DNA of 64,000 nt from Nonomuraea coxensis DSM 45129 (GTDB taxonomy: Bacteria; Actinomycetota; Actinomycetes; Streptosporangiales; Streptosporangiaceae). Shown here one piece after another: positions 52,465 through 62,519 of the stretch. The position numbers and the translations under genes are program-made. A model generated the notes under the pieces. That model ran no database searches. It saw nothing but the letters and a program-made list of their open reading frames with translations, and was not told the origin of the DNA. The stretch lies in NCBI RefSeq assembly GCF_019397265.1, contig NZ_CP068985.1, forward strand, positions 8,179,001 through 8,243,000, given 5' to 3'. Every line of letters starts with the position of its first letter. Position 1 is the first letter of the stretch.

Positions 52465-53393
52465 TCGTCCTCCGGCCCGTTCTTGTGCAGTGATCGAATG
52501 AAGCCGCCAAGACTCCTCGGCATTCGTGCCTGTTTCGCCGCAGCATGCAACACCCTTGTCTGGATACTGCCCACGCCCTGGTTGACAATTTCCCTGAGCG
52601 CGTCATCCGGCGAATGATCCGGGAACAGATCAGGGAGCATGCGTCGGAGCACCAGGCCACGCCAACCTTCCGGCCATTCGTCTCCATCCACGTGATGAGC
52701 CGCTTCGTTGAAAAGAGCGGTCCACATGTCCACGGCGATCTGCGCCGCCAGCGCCTCGCGCATAGGGCGCTCCGCGGCCTTGGGGCTCTCGAGCACGACA
52801 CGCAGTCCGTCGAAGCCGCTGTTCAGGTTCAGCGTCGCCGTCTCGTCCGTCGTGGTCACCGCCCAAGGGTCGCTCTTGCACCATGTCAATTGGGGATCGC
52901 TTGCGAAGTCGACCCAGCGTGTCTGTATGGACTCACGCCGAGCCGCTGCCCGGCCCTGTAGATCCACGGTCCAGGGCTGCGCAATGGTCGCGATCACGCG
53001 TGCCGGGACATCGTCCACTGTCGCAACGAGTTGCCCGGCGATACGAACTCTGCCGAAGTGGTCTTCACGATGGAGTTCCACCTCACCGGTCCATTCACCG
53101 GGCTGCCCCATCATGAGCTTCACAGCCGAATGCGTGTTGGTACGCCGTTCCGAAACCGTCGCGAGAAAGGCGAGACCGAGCCAAGGACCGGCGTCCAGCT
53201 CGTGTCGTGGCGCGTTCGCCTCGAGTCTCAGCCGTACGACGTTCCAGTCCTCCCGACCGAGAAGATGCAGGGCCACCGTACGGTCTGGTTCCGAGATCAT
53301 GCTGTACGGCAACGCCACGTCGTCGAGACGGGCTTCGCGCACGGTCATGGAGATCTCGCCGGCCAGTACCTGGTAGGGCATGATCTGCTTCAT
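52461..53393 (-). CDS. Hypothetical protein of the defence island
   Basis: This 310-residue protein is not recognised. The first 200 residues look beta-rich (several alternating hydrophobic strands such as VRLRLEANAPRHELD, VRIAGQLVATV); the last 100 are helical (AAQIAVDMWTALFNEAAHHV, ALREIVNQGVGSIQTRVLHAAAK). ATG 53393 overlaps the XRE-GHKL stop by 4 nt and its own end overlaps the DUF6339-like start by 4 nt, so it is an integral part of this operon. The frame extends upstream to 53513 but inside the neighbouring gene. Confidence 0.7.
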   Translation of the reverse strand: MKQIMPYQVLAGEISMTVREARLDDVALPYSMISEPDRTVALHLLGREDWNVVRLRLEANAPRHELDAGPWLGLAFLATVSERRTNTHSAVKLMMGQPGEWTGEVELHREDHFGRVRIAGQLVATVDDVPARVIATIAQPWTVDLQGRAAARRESIQTRWVDFASDPQLTWCKSDPWAVTTTDETATLNLNSGFDGLRVVLESPKAAERPMREALAAQIAVDMWTALFNEAAHHVDGDEWPEGWRGLVLRRMLPDLFPDHSPDDALREIVNQGVGSIQTRVLHAAAKQARMPRSLGGFIRSLHKNGPEDE

Positions 53394-55483
53394 TGGCGGC
53401 CGTCCTTGGCTTGGACCAGGTCGACTTCGGCGATCGCCAACCGACCGGCCACCGGGTGGCTGGCCACGTCGCTCACGCCCGCGAAAACAGCGGACCGCTC
53501 CCGCGCGCCGCAAATCAGCACATCCCCACTCACCTCGCAGTTCGACTCCGCGACCAGTTCGACCCAGCGCGCTTCAGGCTTGGGACCGGAGCGTGTCGAA
53601 AACCTCAACAATGGACGAAGCACCCAGGGGTCTTCTCGCTCCGGTAGTTTGATCTCCACTCTGATCCGCCATGCACCCGCATCGTCGACTTCGCCCGTAG
53701 CGCTCTTGACGGTCGGATAGCCCCTGGTGCGAGGCAGCGGCGGAGGATCAAGGTTGGTCAGTTCACGCAGGAGGGGCGGGCCGCCCTCCTGCCCCACCGG
53801 TTCGGTCGGCTTCACAGCTGCACGGACCAGGCTGAAGACGGTTTTCCGGAACTCCCTCAACCTTGTGGTAGCGCCCCGGGCGTACGTGGAGGTGAGGTCT
53901 TCAGTGGGTTTCCAGTCGTTGTGCTCAGGCGGCTCGGCGGCCCGCAGGAATGCCTCGGCCATCTCGTCCGAGGGCAACTCGGCGCCCGTCGCGATGCCGG
54001 CGAGCAACACTGCCTGGAACTGGGTAGCGCCGAGGGGCACGCCTGTGACCGGCCGATCCAAGACGGTCATCCTGGTGCCTCGCATGCCGACCAGCCGATT
54101 GAGCTTCTGGTCGCCCTCGGTCGCGGGCGTCACCAGCAGCACCGCCCGGTGTTCGACGGAACGGCCACTGACCTCGGTCTTGCGGGGTGGCACGGTCAAC
54201 GGCACGGACAACTCGACGACGTCATCGGATTTGCTGAGCTGCGAGACCGTGGTCCGGTCGAAGAACGCCCGTACGGCACGTGCCCGAGCCGGCTCATGGC
54301 GATAGGGGTCCACCCGCTCTTCCGCCACTACTACCTGGCCATCGGACAATGCCTCGACCGAGGCTTCCAGCATGGGCGCCTGTCCCCTGCCTGCCACCAT
54401 GGATGCCCAGAAGTCCGAGGCTAAGCCGCGGACAAGGACCGCGTGCATCTCCTCAAGAGTCGTCGCTTCACCGGATGGATCATGTGCGCCGACGATCAGG
54501 AAGCTCGTACCGGGATCTGCGCTGCCCCGCGTGAGATACAGCTCCTCCACCGTACGCTCGCCTGCCCACCAGGAGCGGGCGGCTTCGCGCATGGGATCCC
54601 GGCTGCCGAGCCATGCCGGCCCGGCGTATTCGACGCCGTTCAGCTCGTGCCAAGGCAGGTCGATTCGACCGATCATGCGGCGTTCGCGCAGGTCCTCATA
54701 GGGCTCGGACAACGTGCTGTTCATGATCACCAGACCGAAACGGCTGGCCCCCCATATGGTGGCCTTGCCCAGCCCGAACGAGCCGCCGGCGGTGCCCATC
54801 TTGTGACTGTCGAGTTGTCTGCGAACAACTGCGGCGAACCGTCCGTCGGCGTAGTCTGGGCCGGTCAGACCATTGGCGTTGTAGTCGTCGATGCGCAGTA
54901 GGAGCAGCTTGCCGGTTTCGCGAAGTTCACGGAGGCCGTCGGCCAGCATGCGGCCGACCTTCTGCTTCGGGTCACCGGCCGCCTCGATATGGGGAGCGAG
55001 GTCGTCCCAGTGGATGGCCTCCTGCAGGCGACGCAGACGCTCGCCCGTGATCTCGTGAAGAGTGAACCGCATCCGGACCGGACGCGTCCGGTCCCAGCGC
55101 TCATCCAGACTGTTCTGCGTGGCCTCTCTCGCCGTGATCGCCAATGAGGAGTCAAAGGCGAAGGCCGCCGCGTTGCCGAGCTCCCGCCCACCGTCAGAGT
55201 GCGCCAAGCGGTGATGCCAACCTACGTAACCGCTGGATTCCGGGGTCTCATCGCGAGTGGCCGAGGCACCCGCCGCCAAATCCAGGATCTCCTCTATCGC
55301 CTGGATCTTGTCGATGCGGGGAGTGGCACGGCCTGTGATCCATGCTGACACCGCAGCGCGCGTCACGTCCAACGCGGCGGCCAGGTCGGATTGACTCATA
55401 CCCTTACGGCGCAGTTGCCTACCTAGCCACACTCCGAACGCCTCGGGGTCGCGGATGATCCCGTCGCCGTCCTGCGTCGTCAC
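53390..55483 (-). CDS. XRE helix-turn-helix protein fused to a GHKL (HATPase) ATPase
   Basis: The protein has 697 residues. Residues 15-70 form a Cro/cI-type HTH (GMSQSDLAAALDVTRAAVSAWITGR). From about 110 there is a GHKL-type ATPase: N-box REATQNSLDE (119-128), G1-like RIDDYNANGLTG (197-208) and G2 loop GGSFGLGKAT (233-242). The following about 450 residues contain further beta-rich domains without a known motif. It resembles MutL/Hsp90-type or McrB-independent ATPases in defence loci. GTG 55483 follows GGAG. It leads the leftward arm, and the HTH may bind the repeats in its own promoter region. Confidence 0.8.
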   Translation of the reverse strand: MTTQDGDGIIRDPEAFGVWLGRQLRRKGMSQSDLAAALDVTRAAVSAWITGRATPRIDKIQAIEEILDLAAGASATRDETPESSGYVGWHHRLAHSDGGRELGNAAAFAFDSSLAITAREATQNSLDERWDRTRPVRMRFTLHEITGERLRRLQEAIHWDDLAPHIEAAGDPKQKVGRMLADGLRELRETGKLLLLRIDDYNANGLTGPDYADGRFAAVVRRQLDSHKMGTAGGSFGLGKATIWGASRFGLVIMNSTLSEPYEDLRERRMIGRIDLPWHELNGVEYAGPAWLGSRDPMREAARSWWAGERTVEELYLTRGSADPGTSFLIVGAHDPSGEATTLEEMHAVLVRGLASDFWASMVAGRGQAPMLEASVEALSDGQVVVAEERVDPYRHEPARARAVRAFFDRTTVSQLSKSDDVVELSVPLTVPPRKTEVSGRSVEHRAVLLVTPATEGDQKLNRLVGMRGTRMTVLDRPVTGVPLGATQFQAVLLAGIATGAELPSDEMAEAFLRAAEPPEHNDWKPTEDLTSTYARGATTRLREFRKTVFSLVRAAVKPTEPVGQEGGPPLLRELTNLDPPPLPRTRGYPTVKSATGEVDDAGAWRIRVEIKLPEREDPWVLRPLLRFSTRSGPKPEARWVELVAESNCEVSGDVLICGARERSAVFAGVSDVASHPVAGRLAIAEVDLVQAKDGRQ

Positions 55484-55926
55484 AGGGTTTCTCCAGGTAG
55501 AACGAGGTCGTTTGACACCTCAGGCTACCGTTTAACGTCACTTGACACCACCTTGTCGATGTTTCTTCTATGAAGCGACGCCAACGCTCCCTGGAACCCC
55601 CCGCGGATGTACGACCACGTCCGCATATGTCACATTTCACTCCTACATGTCCGAAATTTGAGGCACTTGCGCGAGCTGCGCCCTTATGTAAAAATTTATT
55701 CACTCTCCGGCGAGTCCTCACAAAGGCCGCCCCGGAGCGCTGTGCTCATACCTTCTGTTCGCCATCCCCTTTTCCTCTCCACAATGGCGTTCGGCCGTAT
55801 TCACGCGTGCCCAGATGGGGGCGGCATCAAACCGCTGCCACGTGCTCGTCGGCATGCCTGAACCAGTTGGGCTCTTGTTCTCAACCATCCCCTCCGTAGA
55901 CGCTCCAATGTCGGGAGACTATTGTC
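55484..55926. other. Divergent control region of the defence island
   Basis: This 443-bp gap separates the two arms. I see no convincing gene in it. It contains a pair of TTGACACC direct repeats (listed separately) and an AT-rich patch near 55684-55705 (TATGTAAAAATTTATTC) that stands out in this GC-rich DNA and could hold a promoter. Base composition here is more AT-rich than flanking genes. Confidence 0.5.
55512..55549. promoter_or_regulatory. TTGACACC direct repeats, candidate operator
   Basis: TTGACACC occurs at 55512-55519 and 55542-55549, exactly 30 bases apart (three helical turns), 29-66 nt upstream of the XRE-GHKL start. On the minus strand a TAGCCT (-10-like) lies between them, so a bound repressor could cover the leftward promoter. 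Confidence 0.45.
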
Positions 55927-58900
55927 GTGAGCAACGGAAATCCTTCGGTCATCGAAGTCGTACTCAAGCAGACCGCACGCGTTCTAGAGACCTACAAGAT
56001 CGACCCCGGTCTAATTCAGGAACACGCGAATGGTGAACGCCGCATCAAAGAGGGCGGATACGGCGACCGCCAGGTCTACGAACTCGTCCAGAACGGTGCG
56101 GACGAGCTGAGAAACGATCCGGGCGGCGAGATCGCCGTGGTTCTCACCGACACTCATCTGTATTGCGCGAACCAGGGAACCCCTATGACGCCCGAGGGCG
56201 CCGACACCATTCTGCGTATGGGGGTTTCGCGTAAGCGAGGCGGCCAGATCGGCCGGTTCGGTGTCGGGGTGAAGTCCGTCCTGAGCGTCACGGACGTCCC
56301 TGAGTTCTTCAGCGTAGAGGACGACAAGAGCTTTGGATTTGACAGGGAGTGGGCCGAGCTTGAGATCAGGCGGGTCCAGCCCGCAGCCGCGGAGACACCT
56401 GTCCTCCGGATGGCCCGTCCGCTCGACCGCGACCGCGCTGCTGCCGCCGACCCGATCCTGAAGGACCTCCTCTCGTGGGCCACGACCGTCGTACGGTTGC
56501 CGTTGAAGCCTGCGGCCGTGGCCCGGTTGGCCAAGGACATCGACGAGTTCCCTGCCGAGTTCTCCCTGTTCTCACCCCATGTCGGAACGGTCACGCTGGA
56601 GAAGCGACTGTCCGGACAGAGCTCCAAGCGACAGATTTTCCAGCAGGTCGACGGCGACCGTCGCATTCTGCAGAAGGTCCGCCGAGCCGCGGGCGCGGGT
56701 GAGCGGGAGGAGAGCGTTCGATGGCGCGTCTTCACCCGGGCTTATCAGCCCTCGACTCGGGCCCTCGAAGAGGCCGGCGAGCTTCACGACCGTCCCGAGA
56801 TCGACATTGCGTGGGCGGTTCCGGATACGGAAGGTCGGTCACAGGGGCGTGGGCGATTTTGGGCCTACTTCCCGACCAACTACACGACGACCCTTCGGGG
56901 GATAGTCAACGCTCCCTGGAAGACCAGCGAGGACCGGCAGAACCTCTACGCCAACAACCAGTTCAACGACGAGCTGATCAACGAGGTCGCGGATCTGGTG
57001 GTTTCGTCTCTCCCGTCGCTGGCCCGGCCGGACGACCCCGGAACATATCTCGACTTCGTGCCGGCCCGAGGGCGTGAGGAGCCGCAATGGGCGGCGGACC
57101 AACTGGTGGCGAGAATCTGGAAGATCTCTCCTAGCAAGCGTGTCTTTCCAGATCAGAACGGGCGCTTCGGCACACCCGCCGAGATCCACGTCCACCCGGC
57201 CGACCTGCGCCCGGAATGGCTTCAGTGGTGGGGTGATCATCCCGGTCGGCCCGTGAACTGGATCCATCATTCAGTGGAGTCGGCCAAGAACAAGCACCGT
57301 CGGGAAAGCGTCAATCGGATTCTGTCCGAGAGCACGGCTGCCGTGGCCACGGCGAAGGAGTGGCTGGAGGCTCTCGTCTCCGATGGCTCCCCCGAAGCGT
57401 CGGCACGGGCGGTGCTCATCGCTGCGGGCATGAAGCTGCACAGGCACCCTCAGATGGAGGATGCCTTGAGGGCGAGGATCGTGCTGACGGAGACACTAGG
57501 CATGGTCGCTCCCTCGACCCAGATCTTTCGACGTTCCGCCGCCGACGGACTCGCCGACAACACTCTCTACGTGGACGAGCGTGTCTATGCGGGCAACGAC
57601 GTCATAGCCAGGGCGCTGGACACACTGGGCATCCACGAAGCCGATCATGTTGGTCGATTCGCATCCGTAGTGGAACGCGGTTTCTCCGGGTACAAGAACC
57701 GTGACTGGGTCGCCTTCTGGGAACTGGCGCGGCTGGCGGGTCCTGCAGGTGTCCGTACTGCCTTCGACGGTTCTATTGATACCGCGAGGGAACTCAAGGT
57801 CAGAACGCTGGCCGGCGACTTCCGACGCATTCGCGATTGCCTGCTCCCCGGACGGGTGGTTCCGGCGGACGGTTCGCGGGACGAACGAGTCACTGTGGAC
57901 ATGAACTTCCACCGGGACGACCGAGCCTTCCTGCCCGACCTGGGTCTCCTCGACGGCCCGATCGCCCATGCAGACCCTGAAGGCGAGGATTGGTTCGAGG
58001 AGTACAAGACGACGTGCTGGAAGCAGTACGTGACCAAGCTGCCGCCTACTGAAGCCCGACCCACCCTGGCAAAGATGATCTTTGAAGGGACTCGCCCCCC
58101 AGGGCCGCTGCACCTGTTCCCTCTGCTCTCCCATGAGGGACGGGCGGCCTTCCTCAAGGCCATTCCGACGGGTGGAGCGGTGACGAGCTGGGTCATGCAG
58201 GCCGGCAACAAAGGTGTCGCCAGCCGTCGGTCAATTGCCTCACCCATTCGATGGCTCGGGCGAAAGTACGGCTACCTGCAGACTTCGCGAGGATTGCGGG
58301 AGGTCAGGCGCTGCGTCGGCGCCGAGCTGAGCGTCCACAAAGGCGTTCTGCCGGTGGCCGACGTCTCTGCCGCCGTCGCCGCAATGCTGTCCCTACCGCA
58401 GACATTGGACGACCTGCCGCGATCGATATGGGAGGAACTCGTCGACGAGACGTCCTCTTCCACCGATGACGACTTCCCCGGCAAGGTCTACGCCCTCATG
58501 TTCGAGGTAGGAGTGGACTTTCCCGAGGGCGCCATGACCCGCTGCCGGGTGGGCGACGAGTGGCGCAGCGACATCGAGGACAAGCACATCGCGGTGACCG
58601 CGGTTCGGTCCGAATACGACGCACTCGTACGCGAGAAGGTGCCGGCCCTGCTGGTGCCGACCGAGTCCCTCGCGGAGACGATGCGAAAGGCCTGGGGCAT
58701 GCTCGCCCCCTCCGACGCGATCCAGAAGGAGATCAGACACGCGGGTCAGGCGGAAGGTGTCCTGCTGTTGGAGGAGTTCCCGCACCTGAAGATGCTTCGG
58801 CGAGCTCAGGTGGAGGGGTGGTCGACTGTTCGATGCGATGAACTAGAAGAGATCATCCGGACTCCTAATGGTATGCGGACTCGTTCGATCTCCGTGGCCG

Positions 58901-60618
58901 TGCTGTCGGAGGAGCACAAGGTTCTCGTCAGGATGCCGGCAGACGATCTTCAGGTGCTCGAGTCGGTGGACCGCGTCCTGAAGCTCTCCCTCGGGCGGGC
59001 GCACTGCAAGACCATCCTTGAGCGACGTGAGCACGAACGCAACAACGAGCGCATCCAGCGGATCCGCAGCACCGAGAGCCTGTCCGAGAAGCTCCTGCTG
59101 CTCGTCGGCGTGGAAGCGTTGAAGAAGGGACTACCAGAGGGCCTGCTGGAGAGTGACGAGGCCGAAAAGGGCACGGCCCACGATGCACGCCGCATGGCCG
59201 ACCTGGCGCACAACGCCTACGGCACAGAAGTCCTGCGCGTCTATCGACGGGACATCGTGGCGGAGTTCCCCCAGTTGGCAGCGAGCTTCAGAGGGGATGC
59301 CGCCTCCGTGCGCGTCGTCAACGACCTCGGGTTCCCTGGTGAGTACGCGGGAACCAAGGGAGAGACGCTGCCACCGCTGCTGAAAGTCTCCGGGCCTACC
59401 GCATTCCCCCGACTCCACGACTACCAGGAGAGGCTGGCGCAGAAGGCCGTCGAGCTACTGACCAAGTACGACGCGCCGCGCGCGATGTTGTGCCTGCCGA
59501 CAGGTGCCGGCAAGACACGGGTGGCGGCGGAGGCCGTCATCCGCGTTATCAAGGAGCGAGGGCTGGGCGGCCGCCCGGTCCTCTGGATCGCCCAGAGCGA
59601 GGAGCTGTGCGAGCAGGCGGTTCAGAGTTGGGCGTTCGTCTGGTCCAAGGTCGGCCCGGAAGAGGAGCTCATCATCAACCGGCTCTGGTCCACGCGCGAA
59701 GCCGCTCCCAGCGGGGAGACGGCTCAGCTGGTCGTCGCCACCGACGCCAAGCTCGAAGTCTGCTTGGACAAAGCGGAGTACGCCTGGCTGCGTAATCCGG
59801 CCCTGGTGATCGTGGACGAGGCGCACACCTCGATCACGCCTCGCTACACCCGCATCCTGTCGTCGCTGGGACTGACGTTCCGAGAGACATCCCGCCCTCT
59901 GCTGGGGTTGACCGCCACACCGTTCCGCGGTTTCAACGAGACGGAGACCGGCCGCCTGGTAGAGCGCTATGGACGGAACCGTCTCGACGAAGGCATCTTC
60001 GCCAGTGGAGACCCCTACGCCGAGCTCCAGGAGTTGGGCGTCCTCGCGAAGGTGGATCACCGCGCTCTGGAGGGAACGACGCTCACTCTTTCGGAGGAGG
60101 ACCTCCGGCAGGCGACCGCCTTCGACGGCGCCAGGCTCCCTGCGACCGTGGAGGAGAAGCTCGGGCGCGACATAGCCCGTAACCAGACCCTCATCAGGGA
60201 GATTCAAGCGCTGCCGAAGGATGCTCCCATCCTGCTCTTCGCGGCCTCCGTCAACCACGCCACGCTCATGGCCGCCAAGCTCAACGGTCTCGGCATCAAA
60301 TCCGCGGCAATTGATTCCAGCACGCCGGACGCCGAGCGCCGCACCCTGATCGAGCGGTTCCGACGCAAGCAGATCCGAGTGCTGACCAACTACGGCGTCC
60401 TCGCCCAGGGGTTCGACGCACCTGCGACCGAGGTGGTCATCGTGGCCCGTCCCACCTACAGCCCGAACGTCTACCAACAGATGATCGGTCGTGGTCTCCG
60501 CGGTCCGAAGAACGGCGGCAAGGAGACCTGTCTGATCCTCGACGTCGCCGACAACATCATCAACTACGACCGCCAGTTGGCCTTCACCCAGTTCGAATAC
60601 CTCTGGAGCAAGAAGTGA
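55927..60618 (+). CDS. GHKL ATPase-SF2 helicase fusion protein (sacsin-like N-terminus)
   Basis: The protein has 1563 residues. The N-terminus is a sacsin/Hsp90-like HATPase: YELVQNGADE (51-60) as N-box with Glu52/Asn56, YCANQGTPMT near 79-88, and GRFGVGVKS (109-117). A long middle (about 200-1150) shows no motif I know. The C-terminus is an SF2 helicase: Walker A LPTGAGKT (1190-1197), DEAH at 1297-1300, GLTATPFRG, and motif VI MIGRGLRGP. The GTG start at 55927 has GGGAG 9 nt upstream. It begins the rightward arm and its stop overlaps the UvrD-like start by 4 nt. Confidence 0.85.
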   Translation: MSNGNPSVIEVVLKQTARVLETYKIDPGLIQEHANGERRIKEGGYGDRQVYELVQNGADELRNDPGGEIAVVLTDTHLYCANQGTPMTPEGADTILRMGVSRKRGGQIGRFGVGVKSVLSVTDVPEFFSVEDDKSFGFDREWAELEIRRVQPAAAETPVLRMARPLDRDRAAAADPILKDLLSWATTVVRLPLKPAAVARLAKDIDEFPAEFSLFSPHVGTVTLEKRLSGQSSKRQIFQQVDGDRRILQKVRRAAGAGEREESVRWRVFTRAYQPSTRALEEAGELHDRPEIDIAWAVPDTEGRSQGRGRFWAYFPTNYTTTLRGIVNAPWKTSEDRQNLYANNQFNDELINEVADLVVSSLPSLARPDDPGTYLDFVPARGREEPQWAADQLVARIWKISPSKRVFPDQNGRFGTPAEIHVHPADLRPEWLQWWGDHPGRPVNWIHHSVESAKNKHRRESVNRILSESTAAVATAKEWLEALVSDGSPEASARAVLIAAGMKLHRHPQMEDALRARIVLTETLGMVAPSTQIFRRSAADGLADNTLYVDERVYAGNDVIARALDTLGIHEADHVGRFASVVERGFSGYKNRDWVAFWELARLAGPAGVRTAFDGSIDTARELKVRTLAGDFRRIRDCLLPGRVVPADGSRDERVTVDMNFHRDDRAFLPDLGLLDGPIAHADPEGEDWFEEYKTTCWKQYVTKLPPTEARPTLAKMIFEGTRPPGPLHLFPLLSHEGRAAFLKAIPTGGAVTSWVMQAGNKGVASRRSIASPIRWLGRKYGYLQTSRGLREVRRCVGAELSVHKGVLPVADVSAAVAAMLSLPQTLDDLPRSIWEELVDETSSSTDDDFPGKVYALMFEVGVDFPEGAMTRCRVGDEWRSDIEDKHIAVTAVRSEYDALVREKVPALLVPTESLAETMRKAWGMLAPSDAIQKEIRHAGQAEGVLLLEEFPHLKMLRRAQVEGWSTVRCDELEEIIRTPNGMRTRSISVAVLSEEHKVLVRMPADDLQVLESVDRVLKLSLGRAHCKTILERREHERNNERIQRIRSTESLSEKLLLLVGVEALKKGLPEGLLESDEAEKGTAHDARRMADLAHNAYGTEVLRVYRRDIVAEFPQLAASFRGDAASVRVVNDLGFPGEYAGTKGETLPPLLKVSGPTAFPRLHDYQERLAQKAVELLTKYDAPRAMLCLPTGAGKTRVAAEAVIRVIKERGLGGRPVLWIAQSEELCEQAVQSWAFVWSKVGPEEELIINRLWSTREAAPSGETAQLVVATDAKLEVCLDKAEYAWLRNPALVIVDEAHTSITPRYTRILSSLGLTFRETSRPLLGLTATPFRGFNETETGRLVERYGRNRLDEGIFASGDPYAELQELGVLAKVDHRALEGTTLTLSEEDLRQATAFDGARLPATVEEKLGRDIARNQTLIREIQALPKDAPILLFAASVNHATLMAAKLNGLGIKSAAIDSSTPDAERRTLIERFRRKQIRVLTNYGVLAQGFDAPATEVVIVARPTYSPNVYQQMIGRGLRGPKNGGKETCLILDVADNIINYDRQLAFTQFEYLWSKK

Positions 60619-62519
60619 GCGATGCCTACAGCGGCACTCCTGCGCTCACGGCCGAGCAGCGGGCTGTCGTCGAGCAGCCCGCCGACGCCCTGACCCTGGT
60701 GACCGCACAAGCAGGAGCGGGCAAGACCCACACTCTGGTTCGTCGGCTCGACCGGCTGGTCGCCGAGGAGGACGTGAGCGCCGGAGAGATCCTGGTGCTC
60801 ACCTTCTCCCGAGCCGCCGTCCGCGAACTCAAAAACCGCCTCTCCCGGTACGGCGAGGCCGCCCGCAACGTGCGAGCCCAGACCTTCGACTCCTGGGCGC
60901 TCGGCCTGCTCAGGCAGGTGGACGCCCAGGGCGGCTGGCTCGATAAGTCCTTTGATGCTCGAATCGAGGGCGCGCAGGAGGCGATCGAGAAAGGCCTGGC
61001 GGATGAACTCTATGAAGACGATCTTCGCCACGTCGTCATCGACGAGGTCCAGGATCTCGTCGGGGCCCGTCGGGACTTGGTGGAAACCTTGTTGGAACGA
61101 TACGACTGCGGATTCACGGTGGTGGGTGACCCGGCGCAGTCGATCTACGGCTTCACGGTCGAGAACCCGGATGAGCGTGAAGGGGAGACCAACAGGTTCT
61201 TCGACTGGCTCCGCATCACCTTCGGCGAAGAGCTGACCGAACTGAGCCTGACCGAGAACTTCCGAGCCCGTACCCGCGACGCTCAGGTAGCCTGCCACTT
61301 CGGGCCGCGGCTTCGGACATTGGCAGAATCTGGCGACGCCAATGGGGAGGCGCATTACAACGAGCTGCGGCACGTCCTCGCCGATGTCACAGACTTCGGT
61401 GATTTCGATGCGTTCGCCGCCGACGCGCTTACCGGCTACGCCGGCACCACCGCGATTCTTTGTCGATACAACGGACAGGCGCTGGTGGTGTCCGAACGGC
61501 TTCACGCCCTGGGCGTCCCGCATCGACTTCAGCGATCAGCACAAGATCGCGTCGCTCCGGCGTGGCTCGGACTCCTCATGGCCCGCTGTGATGCCTCGTC
61601 GCTCAGTCGGAAGAGCTTTGACGAGCTGATCAGCGACCTGCCGCTGCCCGACGGCTCGGAAACGGATTCCCTGTGGCGGCTACTGCAGCGAACGGGTTCC
61701 GGACGTGGCTCGGATCGTTTCCTGGATCTGGCTCGCCTTCGCTCGGCTCTGGCCACCGGTCGTCTGCCGGACGAACTCACCGCACAACCGCCCGCGCGAC
61801 TCGTGGTCTCCTCCTTTCACAGGGCCAAGGGGTTGGAGTTCGATCGGGTGCTGGTAGTGGATCCCGGACCGTTGCGGGTCGCCGACTCTAGCAAGCGCAA
61901 GAAGGTCGATCAGAATCCAGCTGAGGAGGCTCGACTTCTCTACGTGGCCATGACCAGGCCCCGTGATGAGCTGTATCGGATCTCGGAGCTAGAGACACGC
62001 ACGATTCGCACCGACGACGGCACCGGTCGATGGGGGCGTTATCACTTCCAATATTGGCGGCGCGACGGCCTGGAGCTGAAGGGCGGCGACGTTCTCACCG
62101 AGTACCCGGCCGGCACAGTGGACTTCGATGCCGTTGCCGCCGACGTGCAGCACTATCTGGGGACGGCTGTACGACCCGGCGACGAAGTCAAGCTGGAACG
62201 CCTCCATCCGGAGCCGGTCGGCATGCTGGAAAGCCCGCCATACCTGATCAGGCACGACGGACGGCCGATCGGCACGGCGTCCGAGAAGTTCAGAAGCGAC
62301 CTCTTCAAGTTTCTCAAACAGAGTCCGAAGTTCGTACCGCGGTCCTTCCCGGCTCTCATCTCCGGCGTCCACGTCGACGCGGTGGAGACCGTCGCCGGAA
62401 ATGAGGCCGCCGGCATCCGCGCCGGGCTCAACCCGCTTGGTGTCTGGCTCGCACCGCGATTGGTCGGACTGTCCACCTTCACTTGGGACAAGAAGGAACC
62501 CGATGTCCAAGCACAGTGA
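60615..62519 (+). CDS. UvrD/Rep-like superfamily 1 helicase
   Basis: The protein has 634 residues. SF1 motifs are in order: AGAGKTHTLV (Walker A), VLTFSRAAVREL (Ia), VIDEVQDLV (II), VVGDPAQSIYGF (III), TENFRA (IV), SSFHRAKGLEFDRVLVVD (V) and EEARLLYVAMTRPRDEL (VI). The C-terminal about 160 residues are an extra domain with no motif I recognise. The GTG start overlaps the previous stop by 4 nt. SF1 helicases of this kind occur in many phage-defence systems beside an SF2 partner. Confidence 0.9.
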   Translation: MSDAYSGTPALTAEQRAVVEQPADALTLVTAQAGAGKTHTLVRRLDRLVAEEDVSAGEILVLTFSRAAVRELKNRLSRYGEAARNVRAQTFDSWALGLLRQVDAQGGWLDKSFDARIEGAQEAIEKGLADELYEDDLRHVVIDEVQDLVGARRDLVETLLERYDCGFTVVGDPAQSIYGFTVENPDEREGETNRFFDWLRITFGEELTELSLTENFRARTRDAQVACHFGPRLRTLAESGDANGEAHYNELRHVLADVTDFGDFDAFAADALTGYAGTTAILCRYNGQALVVSERLHALGVPHRLQRSAQDRVAPAWLGLLMARCDASSLSRKSFDELISDLPLPDGSETDSLWRLLQRTGSGRGSDRFLDLARLRSALATGRLPDELTAQPPARLVVSSFHRAKGLEFDRVLVVDPGPLRVADSSKRKKVDQNPAEEARLLYVAMTRPRDELYRISELETRTIRTDDGTGRWGRYHFQYWRRDGLELKGGDVLTEYPAGTVDFDAVAADVQHYLGTAVRPGDEVKLERLHPEPVGMLESPPYLIRHDGRPIGTASEKFRSDLFKFLKQSPKFVPRSFPALISGVHVDAVETVAGNEAAGIRAGLNPLGVWLAPRLVGLSTFTWDKKEPDVQAQ

